NCBI GenBank assembly: GCA_025084515.1
Contig: JAJAGP010001506.1
Span: 1 to 64,000, forward strand
From: Ancistrus triradiatus
Taxonomy: Eukaryota > Chordata > Actinopteri > Siluriformes > Loricariidae
Direction of reading: 5' to 3'
Length of the DNA: 64,000 bases
Position 1 is the first letter of the stretch; every line of letters starts with the position of its first letter. The notes beneath the pieces were generated by a model. It did not search any database, was not told where the DNA came from, and saw only the letters and a program-made list of their open reading frames with translations. The translations under genes and the position numbers were made by a program. This document shows positions 11,040 through 22,664 of the stretch, piece by piece.

Positions 11040-11070
11040 TTTTCTGACATGCAAATGACGTCTGACATGT
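11040..11070 (+). promoter_or_regulatory. Octamer plus CRE-like composite upstream of foxq1
   Basis: ATGCAAAT (11049-11056) runs directly into TGACGTC (11056-11062). These match the POU octamer and the CRE/ATF half-palindrome. The pair lies about 850 bp upstream of the foxq1 start codon. Function is inference; chance occurrence is possible. Confidence 0.3.
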
Positions 11071-11898
11071 TTTTGGACCGAAACCTCGTGTTAGGATAAA
11101 CAAAGTGCTGGCCCTGACGCACTAGGTCGTGCACTAACCAAACCTGTTAAATCATATAACGATATCATTTATAGACACACAATCCGCTTGCATGCCTTTT
11201 AGGACACGTAGTTTGAGCAGAACAGGCAAACAAACTGCTTTTTAGTGAACCCTCACGCCCTTTATGCACATTTGGACCTTATCTATAGTCATTAGTCATC
11301 AATTATTTACGTAAGCATATTAGTATTGACAGGTAGGTTACATAAACCTTTACAAACTCGACACCGTTGAAAATGCACAAGGAAAACTCAGACATGTCTG
11401 GGAAGCGGACGCCACCTGCTTGTCACTTTTGCACAGGTGTACTGAAGCGCAGGTAAAGCCTCTGTGTGCGCGCGCCCGCCCCCGCCCGCCCGCCCGTACA
11501 CAGGTGAGCAGACGGATTGCACTATTGGTCATTACTAAAAAGTTTTTTTTAAGTTTTCTAGACGTATGCATTTGCGCGCGGGTACTTGTTGATTTCTAAC
11601 GTCTTAAACCTGTTTATAAACTCCTTTTTAGACTTATTTATTGAGTCTCGTGGGTCAGGTTGAAGACCGCGCGACGCTCCGCCTCCGTAGGCAGGTCTCG
11701 AGGTGTCGGAGCTCTATATTAGACAGCTTGCTTTCAGATAGACTTAATATGTGCCTTCGCATTTACGCAGGTAGTTTGCGCTGCTCTTCCAAGACACAAG
11801 CAGAACTTGGATCAGACGTTATCAGAGTCCTGAGCTGTTGACGTACTCAGCGCTGACTTGACAAGGGATTTTTTAAACGAGGACTTCACGTGCTGATC

Positions 11899-12837
11899 AT
11901 GAAGCTCGAGGTGTTCTGCGGCGCGCATCACCACGCCAAACAGGCAGAAGCGTGCAGTGATGCCGAGACCAGCGTCCCGTCGCCGCTTTCCGGGGAGGAT
12001 GAGCTCGGTTCAGACGGAGACTGCGCGGCTCATAGCCCGCTCGCACCTGCCGCTTCCTCCGCCGCGGTCTCAGCCTCCGGAGCACGCTCTGAGAGTAAGG
12101 ACAAGGGCAAGCCGTACACGCGCAGACCCAAGCCCCCGTATTCGTACATCGCGCTGATTGCCATGGCCATCCGTGACTCCAGCTCGGGGCGGCTGACGCT
12201 GGCCGAGATCAACGACTACCTCATGCGGAAATTCCCGTTCTTCCGTGGAGCGTACACGGGCTGGCGCAACTCGGTGCGCCACAACCTGTCTCTTAATGAC
12301 TGCTTCCTAAAGGTGCTGCGCGACCCGTCGCGCCCCTGGGGCAAGGACAATTATTGGATGCTGAACCCACACAGCGAGTACACGTTCGCGGACGGCGTTT
12401 TCCGCAGACGCCGGAAGCGCATCGCCAAGAAGTCGGGACGCGAGCAGGACGAGAGCGCAACCCGAGCCCCCGCGGACCCTACACAGGTCGGCTCCAAGTT
12501 CACGAGCTCGTTTGCCATCGACAGCATCCTGAGCAGGCCCTTCCGGAGAAACGAACAGCAGTCCTGCGCTCCGGACGATGTCCCGTCCACCGGCTGGCCT
12601 TACGTCACACGGGGCGCACCGGTGCACTCTCTAGCCGGCGCGCAGACGCTCCGCGCTTACGGCATGATGGGAGTCGCGTTTGAGGACTTGGCCTCTAGCG
12701 TCAGACATCAACGGGATTTTCTGAGCAGCTCCCTGAGCACAGAGTGCCTTCCGGTCCCCAGGACCATACATGCGTCCAATTCCGCGGCCAAGTCCAGCGG
12801 TCTGCACTCGTTTCAAATAGACTATCTGCTGTCTTAA
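11899..12837 (+). CDS. foxq1: Forkhead box protein Q1 (single exon)
   Basis: Nuclear forkhead (winged-helix) transcription factor of 312 residues. The start MKLEVF is the characteristic Foxq1 amino terminus; an upstream in-frame GTG (11890) is not used. The forkhead domain spans about residues 75-172. It includes RRPKPPYSYIALIAMAI, the recognition-helix segment WRNSVRHNLSLNDCF and a basic wing-2 end RRRRKR. These residues distinguish FoxQ1 from FoxF and FoxC. After the domain, KFTSSFAIDSILSRPF (about 200-215) contains FxIxxIL, an eh1-like Groucho/TLE-binding motif also found in mammalian FOXQ1. No intron interrupts it, as in other vertebrates. It is shorter than human FOXQ1 (about 403 residues) through loss of Ala/Pro-rich stretches. 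It lies 8.2 kb upstream of foxf2 on the same strand. The teleost suffix is probably 'a' by linkage. Confidence 0.96.
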   Translation: MKLEVFCGAHHHAKQAEACSDAETSVPSPLSGEDELGSDGDCAAHSPLAPAASSAAVSASGARSESKDKGKPYTRRPKPPYSYIALIAMAIRDSSSGRLTLAEINDYLMRKFPFFRGAYTGWRNSVRHNLSLNDCFLKVLRDPSRPWGKDNYWMLNPHSEYTFADGVFRRRRKRIAKKSGREQDESATRAPADPTQVGSKFTSSFAIDSILSRPFRRNEQQSCAPDDVPSTGWPYVTRGAPVHSLAGAQTLRAYGMMGVAFEDLASSVRHQRDFLSSSLSTECLPVPRTIHASNSAAKSSGLHSFQIDYLLS

Positions 12838-13280
12838 CGTGCGTCTGGGACAGGACAGCTTCTTTTTGGCACTTTAGAAGTACTGAACTTGTTGATGGAC
12901 AAAATACATTTCATCACGAAGTGGCCAGCAGGTGCCTTGGTACTGTTTTCGGCATCGTGTAAGGAGTACGCACATACAGAGAGAGGGAGGGAGGGATGGG
13001 GCTGACTTGGGTCCCCTCACTCCTGTACCAGAGGAAAGTAGAGAGTAAAGTTACAGCCGATGTATTTATGATATTCTTGACTGTTAATTTGTCCTGTATG
13101 TTTTGCTCGAATGAAATGTTGCTGATTTTGCTCTTGTTCAAAAAGTTTAACACGCTTGGTCTGTGCAATGCTTATTTGGAAGCTGAAAGGTACGATGACA
13201 AGCTCAGCTCTGCATGTAAACTGGACAGCACTGTTCATGTCTACTGAAAGAATGCATGCGATTTTTTTTTTATACTGAAT

Positions 13281-13286
13281 AATAAA
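13281..13286 (+). terminator. foxq1 poly(A) signal
   Basis: AATAAA about 445 bp after the foxq1 stop codon, at the end of an AT-rich 3' UTR and followed by a GT-rich stretch (13312-13332). A likely 3' end of the mRNA. Confidence 0.65.
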
Positions 13287-13339
13287 ATTTATTTCCATAA
13301 CAAAAGACCGGTGACCCGTGTTTTTGCTTTTGTTTACGT

Positions 13340-14540
13340 TTTGATATTGATGCCCTAGTCTCCCAACGCAATCTGCTCAGGCCCCAGTAAACCAAAAGCG
13401 TTCCAGCTGAAACCCCATTCAGTTTAATCGCTCTCCTTCTCTCACAGGTAATGAGATCGTGATGCTTTCAGGTTAATCTGAATCTGAAGCCACAAGCAGA
13501 GGGCTTTGGAAAGGTAACAGTCACAGTTGTGCATATGTGGCTATGCAAATACTATCGATCCAGACTAGACATGCAGTGTGATTACCGTACTGTCTATTAA
13601 AGTCTATAAAATGATGGTTAAATAAAAACAACAACAACAAGAAAAGTATAAGCAGGGTTTCCATACCATTAACTTACAAAGCGGCGGCCCGCGGTTCGAG
13701 CTGCTGTCCGCGGTGCTGAACACCAATTAGAGTCACAGTAATTATTTAAACGATTCTTTACAAGATGCAACCCTAATAGATTGTAGCTAGTAGCTGGTGT
13801 TTATTCTAAGAACAATAATAAAAAGTCATAAAAAATAAGGATTCTACAAGCAATGCGCCAACAAACCAATAGGCACCAAACCTCTTCTCTGCCTCAAGCT
13901 ACTTAATTCCGGTCGGCCTACGCCAGACTTCAGTCAGTGGTTAACTTTATCCTTAAAAGGACCGGGTCACGTGACCACCAAATCAACGAGATCTTGATTT
14001 GGAAAGCACATGCTGCCTTATGTACACACAAAACCCCCCCTGGCACATTGAGGAGGTTTGAACCGAGGCCTCACACCGTCCCCGGCTGCTTATGTGAGAT
14101 ACTCTGATGCATCTTAGTCTTCTCAGATCCATAACAGGACTGCAGCCCGAAACTCTCGCTGCTCTTGGATTAGATCACAGCTCTGACTCTAGAAAGAAGC
14201 CTATCTGCTCTGTTATTTAGGAGTAGCGCTCCTGGTCTAGACAGATACCAATACTACACATAACTCAGCATGATGTTCACTTTTAAACCTCAGCTGGGTT
14301 TTAATTAGGGAGCCAGTTAACTGACTATTGACTGTAACTAGGAGTATCTGGAGGTCTGACTTTACTGTAGCTATATAAAATACAGTCAACTACACATTTT
14401 ATACAGGTTTCATTTCTTTAATATACATTTACAAACACAAAATATGTTCAAAATGGTAAAAAGCACAAGTCGTGTCAAATTATAATGATAACAACTAACA
14501 ATATCGCCATCATCATTGCAATAACAAAATCACATTGATT
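13340..14540. other. Intergenic, no gene recognised
   Basis: Mixed unique and old repeat-like sequence. There is a short GC-rich patch with a 'gcggttcgag' box-B-like phrase near 13687 that may be a SINE scrap. No open frame carries a known domain. Confidence 0.4.
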
Positions 14541-14559
14541 AACAATTATTGTTATTGCG

Positions 14560-14579
14560 CTGCTGCTAATGTTGTTGTT

Positions 14580-14619
<40 letters not shown>

Positions 14620-14882
14620 TCAGCCAATAAAAACAGCTAATATGTTCAATTATTAGCCATTTCCGATATTATTAATAGTAGCATTCATTGTTGCCATTAT
14701 TATTATTATTTCTTCTACTACTACTACTACTACTTCTACTATACTCATAATAATAATACTAATAACAGTAATAATAATACTACTACTAATAATAATACTA
14801 ACAATAACAACAACAACTAATAAAAATAAAAAATACAGCTAATATCAGCTAATAACAAAAAGAATAAAATGAATATATATAT

Positions 14883-14916
<34 letters not shown>

Positions 14917-14965
14917 GATATATTAGATATATATATATATATATATATATGTCGTTGTTGCTACT

Positions 14966-15004
<39 letters not shown>

Positions 15005-15065
15005 CCAATAATAACAATAATAACAATAATAATAATAATAAGCCAATAATAATAATAATAATAAT

Positions 15066-15106
<41 letters not shown>

Positions 15107-15163
15107 GCCTTATTAGCAATTTTGATTATTAGCCATTATTAGGAGTAGTAGTATTCATTGTTT

Positions 15164-15205
<42 letters not shown>

Positions 15206-15516
15206 AATTTATTATTATTAGGCTCACAAACAATTACAAGAAAAAGAAGGGAATAATATAAATAATCATTGTTGCTATTGTTAATAGTAATATCCAGTAA
15301 TAAACACAATATTATTAGCCATTATTAGTAGTAATAGTATTCATTGTTATTAATAATAAGAATAATTAAAGATAGCTAATATCAGCTAATTCTAATAAAA
15401 AAGAATAAAAAGAATTATATAAATTATCATTGTTGCCATTGTTAATAGCCAATAATAAAAACGATAATAATGAAAATAAGTGTTTAGCTGTTTTTATTAT
15501 TAGCCATTATTATTAT

Positions 15517-15548
<32 letters not shown>

Positions 15549-15812
15549 TTCATTGTTGTTGTTGTATTATTATTGTCATTATTAATAACAACAACAACAA
15601 CAACAGCAACAACAATATCAGCTAATTATAATAACACGAACAAAAGGAATAATATGTCATCATTGTTGCTATTAGTAATAGATATTAAAATATGTAATAA
15701 AAAGGAATTCTTAGGTGATTATCAAATATTTATTGTTATTATTACTATTATTATTAAAAATAGGAATAATAGCTACAATAACAACCAAAATAATTGTATT
15801 AATAGTAATACA
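14560..15812. repeat. Triplet-repeat-dominated block (AAT/TTA, ACA, AGT)
   Basis: About 1.25 kb composed largely of AAT/ATT triplets, with CAA, TAG and TA runs. Phrases such as 'agccattatta' and 'cagctaat' recur at intervals and suggest that the block grew by amplification of larger mixed units. Apparent poly-Leu or poly-Ile frames in it are artefacts. Confidence 0.9.
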
Positions 15813-16019
15813 TAAATACCAATATAGAGCCCCACACATCCGTTTGGACACCCTTCAGAAAGCTTTGTCGATTTTCTAAAGGAAAACATGTTAATGACCT
15901 CTGCAGGGAACAATACATGACATGTCAAACTTTCATTATAAAGGACTGAGGCTTAAAGTTTCAATTTCCTCCTATATGTTTTTTAATGTAGACATTACTA
16001 TGTGAAGAAATGTGTTTGT

Positions 16020-16085
16020 AAAGACAGACAAAGGAAAAAACTGTCAAAAGACCAGGGTGCCCAAACTTTTGCAAAAGACTCCACA
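16020..16085. repeat. Probable DNA-transposon terminus fragment
   Basis: The phrase 'gggtgcccaaacttttgcaa' resembles the ends of fish Tc1-like or MITE elements. A similar phrase occurs near 25360 in the foxf2 intron. No partner end was found. Confidence 0.35.
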
Positions 16086-16257
16086 TTTAAAGACTAGTTC
16101 CCATTTAAAATATGTAAACCGAGTAAGGCACAGTATGAAAGCAATTTAAGATGGCATAGGCTGCAGTCTATAAATGTGTCCATAAAGACCACTTCAAAGT
16201 TTCATTAATTTATGTATTTATTTGAATGATTATTCTTAATAGCAAAACTAGTATTGT

Positions 16258-16260
<3 letters not shown>

Positions 16261-16300
<40 letters not shown>
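16261..16300. repeat. (AC)n microsatellite
   Basis: Twenty uninterrupted AC units. Confidence 0.95.
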
Positions 16301-16302
<2 letters not shown>

Positions 16303-16359
16303 AGCAATATATAGGAGCACTATACAAATACTACACCGGGCCTTTCTGTTGTAGTCTAT

Positions 16360-16580
16360 CTGTTTCAAGGTTTGATGCTTTATATATTCTGATGTGCTTT
16401 TTGGCTCACCAAAACTGAGTTACTGTAACCTTTCTGTCAGCTCTGACCACCCTGGCCATTCTCCACTGCCCATTCTCAGGAAGACATGTCCATTCGCAGA
16501 ACTACCACTCTCTGGATGTTTCTTGCTCCATTCGGAGTAAACTCTACAGACTGTAGCTCTATCTGTCTAATCCATCTACA
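16360..16580 (-). mobile_element. Fragment of a Tc1-like element (family of 63535 copy)
   Basis: It contains 'tttctgtcagctctgacca', 'ggccattctccact' and 'gcagaactaccactctctgga'. I recognise these as conserved internal blocks of a common fish transposon whose end is seen at 63535. Only a central piece is present. Confidence 0.5.
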
Positions 16581-16599
16581 TACAGAGACACAAACACAC

Positions 16600-17200
16600 A
16601 GCAGGCCATCTATTTAGCTGAACAATGGCCAACCTCAAACCCATTTAGCATCCTGAGCTACTACCCTGGAAAAGGTAAACTGCATTACCAATAAATCAGA
16701 GCTATACCATGACTCATTTTCCATCTATAATTGTGAAAGGACGTCTGTCACTGAAACAGAGGATACTTGGATTCTGCTTTGTAATGCAATACCCTGCCCA
16801 CTTAAATTGTGTACCAAAATAAAAGTCATCTCAACGGCTGTGCTGCATGTCTGAAGTGTTTGGACAGCTTGGAAAACTTCTACATGTCATCATTTTAAAA
16901 AGTTTCAGACATCACTACGGCATTTACTTAATTTGGAGTTATGTGGCATAGATTACTCTTTATCTGTGTATGGTCAGATGGTTGTACCCAGTGGGATTTT
17001 GGAAATGCATCCAAATAATTTTAAATTAATTTTATTTTGATGCATGACAATGAGCCTTGTAGCTTAATATGAAGTCACATTTATTAACGTTAAAAGAGCA
17101 CGAAGGAGTTGGACACGTGTGTTAACTTGATATCAATGATATGTTGATTCTACAATAGGGTATTACTGATTAAGTTTAAGTCGACTAAAAGAATAGCCCA
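16600..17200. other. Intergenic, nothing recognised
   Basis: No coding exon, RNA gene or transposon end seen. Confidence 0.4.
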
Positions 17201-17574
17201 GAGGGGACTCATGCTTCCGGACTCATTACACTCCAAAAACATTGACCCATATTATAACATTAAGGCCAAACAAACTTCGTGTGGGAAATGTCGGTGTCAT
17301 CATTTCTGGTGATACAGGTAACGGTGCTACTATAACTGAGAGCCAATGCTGCAGCCTACAGGTTGCACTGCAGAGCGTCTTTAAGCAGACAGGGAGGGAG
17401 CACAGGGCAGTGCATCCAAATTCTGATACAAACATCACTTCTCCCACACACGGACTACTGACTACATAAACTGGATTTAATGAGCTCAAATCAAACATCC
17501 AAGCCAAACAACTCGAACTGCCGGCAGAAACCGAGTAATAATTCATTGTATATGCACTTAAAAACCTATACTGG

Positions 17575-18040
17575 CTAAAGGTAAATGCATAAAATATAGC
17601 ACACACTACTGGGGAAAATAATGGGTCCAATATCAGTGCTGTTCCACTTAATTGTACTGGCTTCAAACAGCTGACGAGAAAATATTTGTTTGAGTTTAAA
17701 CGCGAGACCAAATATTCTCTATAGAATTCGAATCTGGACATTGACCAGGCCAAAGTTTTAACCCGATGGACTGTGGCAGCTACCAACTAATCTTTTAGGA
17801 GAGAAAAAAAAGACGGATACATTGGAAGACACCATGTGTTAGTTTGAGATTTATATCAAACCAAACGTCTAAATCGTTACATAATGCCTGTGTGAGCGAA
17901 TTTCCCCATTTCCACCTTTTCCAATGGTGGACAAATGGTGAAACAGGTCTCAGGAGTGCCTTTCTCAGTTCTTGGTGATTGTCTAAGAAATTATTTGTTG
18001 TTAGGACCTTTTTTCTAATATGGACTGCATGTCTTATCCG
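17575..18040 (-). pseudogene. Decayed Tc1-like transposase (family Y, copy 1)
   Basis: On the minus strand, the complement of 17700-17745 reads CPDSNSIENIWSRV, a damaged SPDLNPIE...W catalytic block, followed by a stop. The upstream part includes an 'aagaactgagaaaggcactcc' segment shared with the copies at 22665 and 60880. All frames are broken. It is old debris inserted about 3 kb upstream of foxf2. Confidence 0.65.
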
Positions 18041-18388
18041 TGCGACATTTATATAACACACGTAACAATGAGCATTATCATATAGCCTATAAACATTAAG
18101 CATTTGAAACGTTTATCTCCATGGTTTACCTTCTAAATAAAACAGTAGGATCTTCCAACCAATGCAGTCCCCTAGGCTTATTTTAAATAATCAACGACCC
18201 TGAACTGTCCTAAACTAATTCAGTTACTTATTTGTTTATATCCCAAACCAAACACGGAGTGGGGGAAACGACGTTCGTAGGCGCCTATCTGAATTCAGAA
18301 TTCAGTGTTGTTTTTTTCCCTGAGAGCGGACACAGACGGATTTGGGAATCCAGTATTTATATTTTCTGTCTATACAAATATCCGCTTC

Positions 18389-18417
<29 letters not shown>
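18389..18417. repeat. Poly(A) run
   Basis: About 29 consecutive A, possibly the tail of a retroposed copy on the plus strand. No parent sequence is recognised upstream. Confidence 0.7.
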
Positions 18418-18419
<2 letters not shown>

Positions 18420-19124
18420 CAGTCCTTCTGTAGCCCATTTTTAGAACTAGTCCGAAAGAAACGATACCCATTTTTTAATGGGTCACCTAAAATAGAAGTT
18501 AATCCCGCTTCTAATATCAAAACAATGTGAACCTACATCGTGAGCTTTTCTTTCTTTTTTTGCACGGACCAAAGCTTCCTTCAAGGCGGCCGAGCATCCT
18601 GAACGCAGCGGGGTTATTAGTTTTGATGTTGCCGCATTTTCGGTGGATATTATTCTCCTTTAGCTTTATTGTTTTGTTTGAGAGTTTGATTTTATCTCCA
18701 CGTCCTTTTTTTCGCCTCGTCTTTGATAAAAGCAAACAGCTTTTGAAATGAGATCTGCGGGTGGTAGTTTACGTATTTCCAGCATCCACTCACCATGATA
18801 CACTGAGGCGAGTAAACATTTTCCCTTGGAAATGACGTAGACGGGCTCGAGTACAGTTCTGTCATGTTTTAATCACGCTTTTTGTCTTTGGCCATTCACA
18901 TGCTTATCCATTTATAAATATTTGACGTTCATTGCTGCTGGATTCGTTGGGGTAAACCTTTAAACGTTTTTTTAACTGAACGTATTTAACAGTTTTAAGA
19001 CAGGACGTCACCTCGTGATAGCTTATATACACACGTTACTTCGGGTTGTTTGACTAGGTATGCTAAATGATTTATTATTATGGGCTTCTCTCTATTATTA
19101 TTAGGCTATTACTAAGTAGGCCCA

Positions 19125-19270
19125 TGTAAAAGCGGCTAATTTGGTTGAGTCTGGTGCAAGTCTATTGCCCTCAGCTAATTAAGCTCACGTCCTCCAATTA
19201 ATTAGCTCCAATCTCCAGGGATCCGCAACTCCCGGCTGGTAAAATGAAACCGCACTGTGTGTGGTATCCA
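19125..19270 (+). promoter_or_regulatory. Candidate conserved cis-regulatory element upstream of foxf2
   Basis: A low-repeat stretch rich in homeodomain cores: 'gcggctaatttgg', 'cagctaattaagctc' and 'ccaattaattagctcc' in about 90 bp, ending in 'tctccagggatccgcaactc'. Dense TAATTA palindromes in otherwise unique sequence 1.8 kb upstream of the foxf2 start suggest an enhancer. Conservation cannot be tested here. Confidence 0.35.
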
Positions 19271-19894
19271 GACTAAGTCAGAGCGGCCTGATGGAAAAAG
19301 CCTGCTTCCACTCAAATGTCCAAGCCATTTATACAGAACAGCCCTTTACAAGCGCGCGCGCACACACACACGTAGACACAACCCCCCATCCATCCACCCG
19401 TGCTTATTCAGAAACGGATGTTCGAGCAAAGCCGCGTTATCTCCATTCAATTATTACCAGATTATTAAAAAAACCTACAAATCGCAACATAATTCCATTG
19501 AAGAATAGTAATTCGTTTACAGCGAAAAATCTCTGACTGTGACTGCATTATTATAAAATTACATACACAACTAAGATCATGTTTAAGTATTGTTTGAACT
19601 GTTGTTTGAAAGCAAGTTAAGGAATTGGGAAATAACATTTTTAATTTTGAGGCGAAAACATGGCAAAAGTTTAAAGCTTTAAAATTAAGAACGAGTATTC
19701 TATTAACAAGAATTGTTTGCCATAGTCTCCATGATAGCACATTCACAAGCCAAATTGTAATTTCATTAAATACATTTAGAATTTGTTTTATTTCCATTAC
19801 ACTGAAATCTCTGGCAATACTAATCTGTAACGTATTTGTTTTATTTAGCGTCGCATCAGCTTAAATAGCTATTCAGGACGAAAGCAACACTGAT

Positions 19895-20070
19895 ACAAGT
19901 CAGACGCATTCAAGGAGAAATTTAGAGTAACCAATTAACCAAAGTCATTTCTTTGGAACGTGAGAGGAAACCGGCGTATACACGAGGAGAACATGCAAAT
20001 TCCATACAGGCAAGTCCGAGGTCGGGATCGAACCGGGGATATTTGGAGCTGTGAGCGCTTTGTAGACTTC
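19895..20070 (-). repeat. tRNA-derived SINE (second family), antisense
   Basis: Ordered blocks 'tagagtaaccaatta', 'aggaaaccggcgta', 'gaggagaacatgcaaattcc' and 'gggatcgaaccgggg' are the complement of a common fish SINE with a tRNA-like head. It sits about 1 kb upstream of foxf2. Confidence 0.65.
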
Positions 20071-20439
20071 GATAAATATATAGGCTACATCGTTATCGTG
20101 CTATTAGATATTCTTATGATCTTACAAACGGCTACAACGTGCGTAGGAATTCTGTAACCATTTTAATAGCAATTGCATTATGTACCGCGATCATACATTA
20201 CATTTGCGTCTTTCAAAAATCGTAAATAATTGTCAAACTAACGCAGTAAGTCTCCACAAGTGCTTTTCTTATACTGCAACGAATAAATTCATTTCCCCCT
20301 ATAATAAGGCTCGCACTATGTCTGTATCAGTCCGTATCGTTCAGCACTGCTCCACAAATGTGGGAATAAACATGAAAACCTTTTAAAATATCCCAAATAG
20401 CCTAAATAATGATAAATAAAACTTTTCAACCCTCAAGAT

Positions 20440-21047
20440 GTCAACTAGAAAAAAAGTCGGATTGATTTGGCGCAATGTGGCGCTGTTGACCAAAAGCGTC
20501 CAAGCAGCCCGCGATGAAGAGTGGGATCGCGTGTATCGGGCTCGTGCGCTCTGACTCTGCACACAGTCTCCTGCTTTTGGACTGATAACTGGCCGTGGGC
20601 CAGTGGGGTGGGTCTCTGTAGTGGAGGGCAATTTCTTGGAGGGACTTAAGGAAGGGGAGAGAGAGGGGGAGAGAAAGAGAGGGAGGGAGAGAGAGAGGTT
20701 TACAAATAGATAGGTGGTCTAGTTTTGTTTGGCTGTGCGGCTTACAGAGGGGTTTCCTTCTCTTTAAGGATTCAGTGTCCGCGATGGCCACCGGGAGACC
20801 GAGCATGCGTCGCTGCCTCGGCGACACGTAGTGTAGCAAGTCGGAAAAGACGAGCAAATAAAAAAAAAATCTTAACAAAAAACGAAACCTATGCTATCTG
20901 GAAATAAAATCAAGCTGATCTTTTTGACGCAATCCGACGACAATTTTGACGGCTTTCAGCGAAGGATTTATTTCGAATCCTTTTCCCCCCTTTTTGGACT
21001 GTTTGCGAATTCCAGTTTCGGTGTTTTGTTTTCACAGGAGCGCAGGG
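20440..21047 (+). promoter_or_regulatory. foxf2 proximal promoter and 5' UTR region
   Basis: GC-richer unique sequence interrupted by a purine GA tract (20655-20698). It leads into the foxf2 start without an obvious TATA box. Just before the start, 'gtgttttgttttcacag' (21021-21037) is a good match to a 3' splice site, so a 5' UTR intron is possible. The transcription start cannot be placed. Confidence 0.4.
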
Positions 21048-22044
21048 ATGACCACTGAAACAGCCCAGCAGCAGCTGGACCCTCCGCCTCCACTGCGCTC
21101 GAGTCCGGTATCCGCAGCATCGGTGCATGCGGCTCTTCAGGGTTCCCGCACATCACTGGAAAGCGCAGCAACCGCAAGCACCACTAAAGGTAAAAAATCC
21201 AGCTCGGGCATGAGGCGACCTGAGAAGCCACCCTACTCGTACATCGCCCTGATCGTGATGGCCATCCAGAGCTCGCCGTCCAAACGGCTGACGCTAAGCG
21301 AGATCTACCAGTTTCTGCAGGCCCGTTTCCCGTTTTTCCGGGGCTCGTATCAAGGCTGGAAGAACTCAGTCAGGCACAATCTCTCTCTAAACGAGTGTTT
21401 CATCAAGCTGCCCAAAGGCCTCGGGCGGCCCGGGAAGGGTCACTACTGGACCATCGACCCGGGCAGCGAGTTCATGTTTGAAGAGGGCTCGTTTCGACGC
21501 CGACCGCGCGGTTTCCGCAGGAAGTGCCAGGCTCTCAAGCCTATGTACCGTATGATGAACGGCCTCGGCTTCGGAGCCTCCGTGCTACCGCAGAATTTCG
21601 ATTTCCAGCCGCCACCGGCACCGCTCGCCTGCCACACGGGCAGCTACAACCTTGACGCCATGGCAAGTGGCGCGTACGACGGTCTGAGTGCCGCCGCGCA
21701 CCACGTACCGAGTCCGGGCTCAGCGTATATGACACCGACATGCCAGGTGACCTCAAGCGGCGGCGACTACGGTCATGATAACAACGGCACCAGCACGGGA
21801 AACAGCAGTAGCCCGCTTCACTCTCCGCCGGCCATGAGCGGATCCCTGGAGTGCCCATCACCATACGCCGCAGCATCCGCGCATTGGCCTTCCTCAGCCG
21901 TATCGCCCTACATTAAACAGTCGCCTCTGGCCACGGGCAGTCCGACCTCGTCCTCGTCCACCGGTTTGCACTCGAGCGTAGCACCCTATGCCCTCGAGCA
22001 GAGCTACCTGCACCACGGCACCAGGGACGCAGCCGATATATCAG
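21048..22044 (+). CDS. foxf2: Forkhead box protein F2, exon 1
   Basis: Encodes residues 1-332 of a 393-residue nuclear forkhead transcription factor that acts in gut and craniofacial mesenchyme and in brain pericytes (family knowledge). The ATG giving MTTETAQQQLDPP matches the FoxF2 amino terminus; an in-frame upstream TTG is ignored. The forkhead domain covers about residues 58-152: RRPEKPPYSYIALIVMAIQS, recognition helix KNSVRHNLSLNECF, wing region PGSEFMFEEGSFRRRPRGFRRKC. It is followed by the FoxF signature QALKPMYRMMNGLGFGAS. The exon ends ...ADIS with donor GTAAAC at 22045, phase 1. Intronless read-through would add only GKH before a stop. The gene sits 8.2 kb downstream of foxq1. Confidence 0.96.
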
Positions 22045-22664
22045 GTAAACATTAGATTTTAAATGAGGCAAATTCGTAGTGTGTATTTTGCTAACCCCTA
22101 CAGCTGGACCCAACAACAGTAGAAGGATTTTATGATTACATTTAATTTGACATTGCATTATTGCACATTACATTTTCAATCGTAGCTATATGCCCTTGTG
22201 TTAACGTGCAAAACAACCAAATCTATATCCAAATATCCAACATTACACACACACACACAAGCCTAATAATTATTTCTGGATGAACCGTATTTGCGCATTG
22301 TCTAATAGTCTGCTCACAGTTTGAGAAAGTTGTACAACGTTTGACGAAATCGATTGGAATCCATCCTTCTGCACAGGCCAGGATAGCAGGCCAGGCACAG
22401 AGGGCTTGACTCACATAATAACACACCCATAGTCTTGAAGACTAAATATCCAAGTGATAAGTGGCAAATTAGTAAATTAAACACGTACAATTGATATTGT
22501 TGTCTCTTCATAGTACACTGCAACAACACAAAGTTGAATTTAATGGGTCTGCGTAAAAACATAAAAGAAATGCTACGGATTGCAGACTCAAATGCCGTCT
22601 TTATTTTTTGTTAAGCTTTTATTAAAAGAGCTGAATGTTCGTAAAATAAAAATAACCTATTGGG

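Noticed and set aside
11890..11898. Upstream GTG start for foxq1
   Set aside because: The ATG at 11899 gives the conserved MKLEVF terminus; GTG initiation is not expected here.
14849..15106. Poly-Leu/poly-Ile/poly-Tyr frame
   Set aside because: Direct translation of triplet and AT microsatellites.
17226..17786. 186-codon minus-strand open frame
   Set aside because: It begins in a shifted frame of a decayed Tc1 transposase and continues into unrelated sequence; no coherent domain.
20946..21047. 34-residue amino-terminal extension of foxf2 from TTG
   Set aside because: Not a eukaryotic start and not like FoxF2; the ATG at 21048 matches the family.
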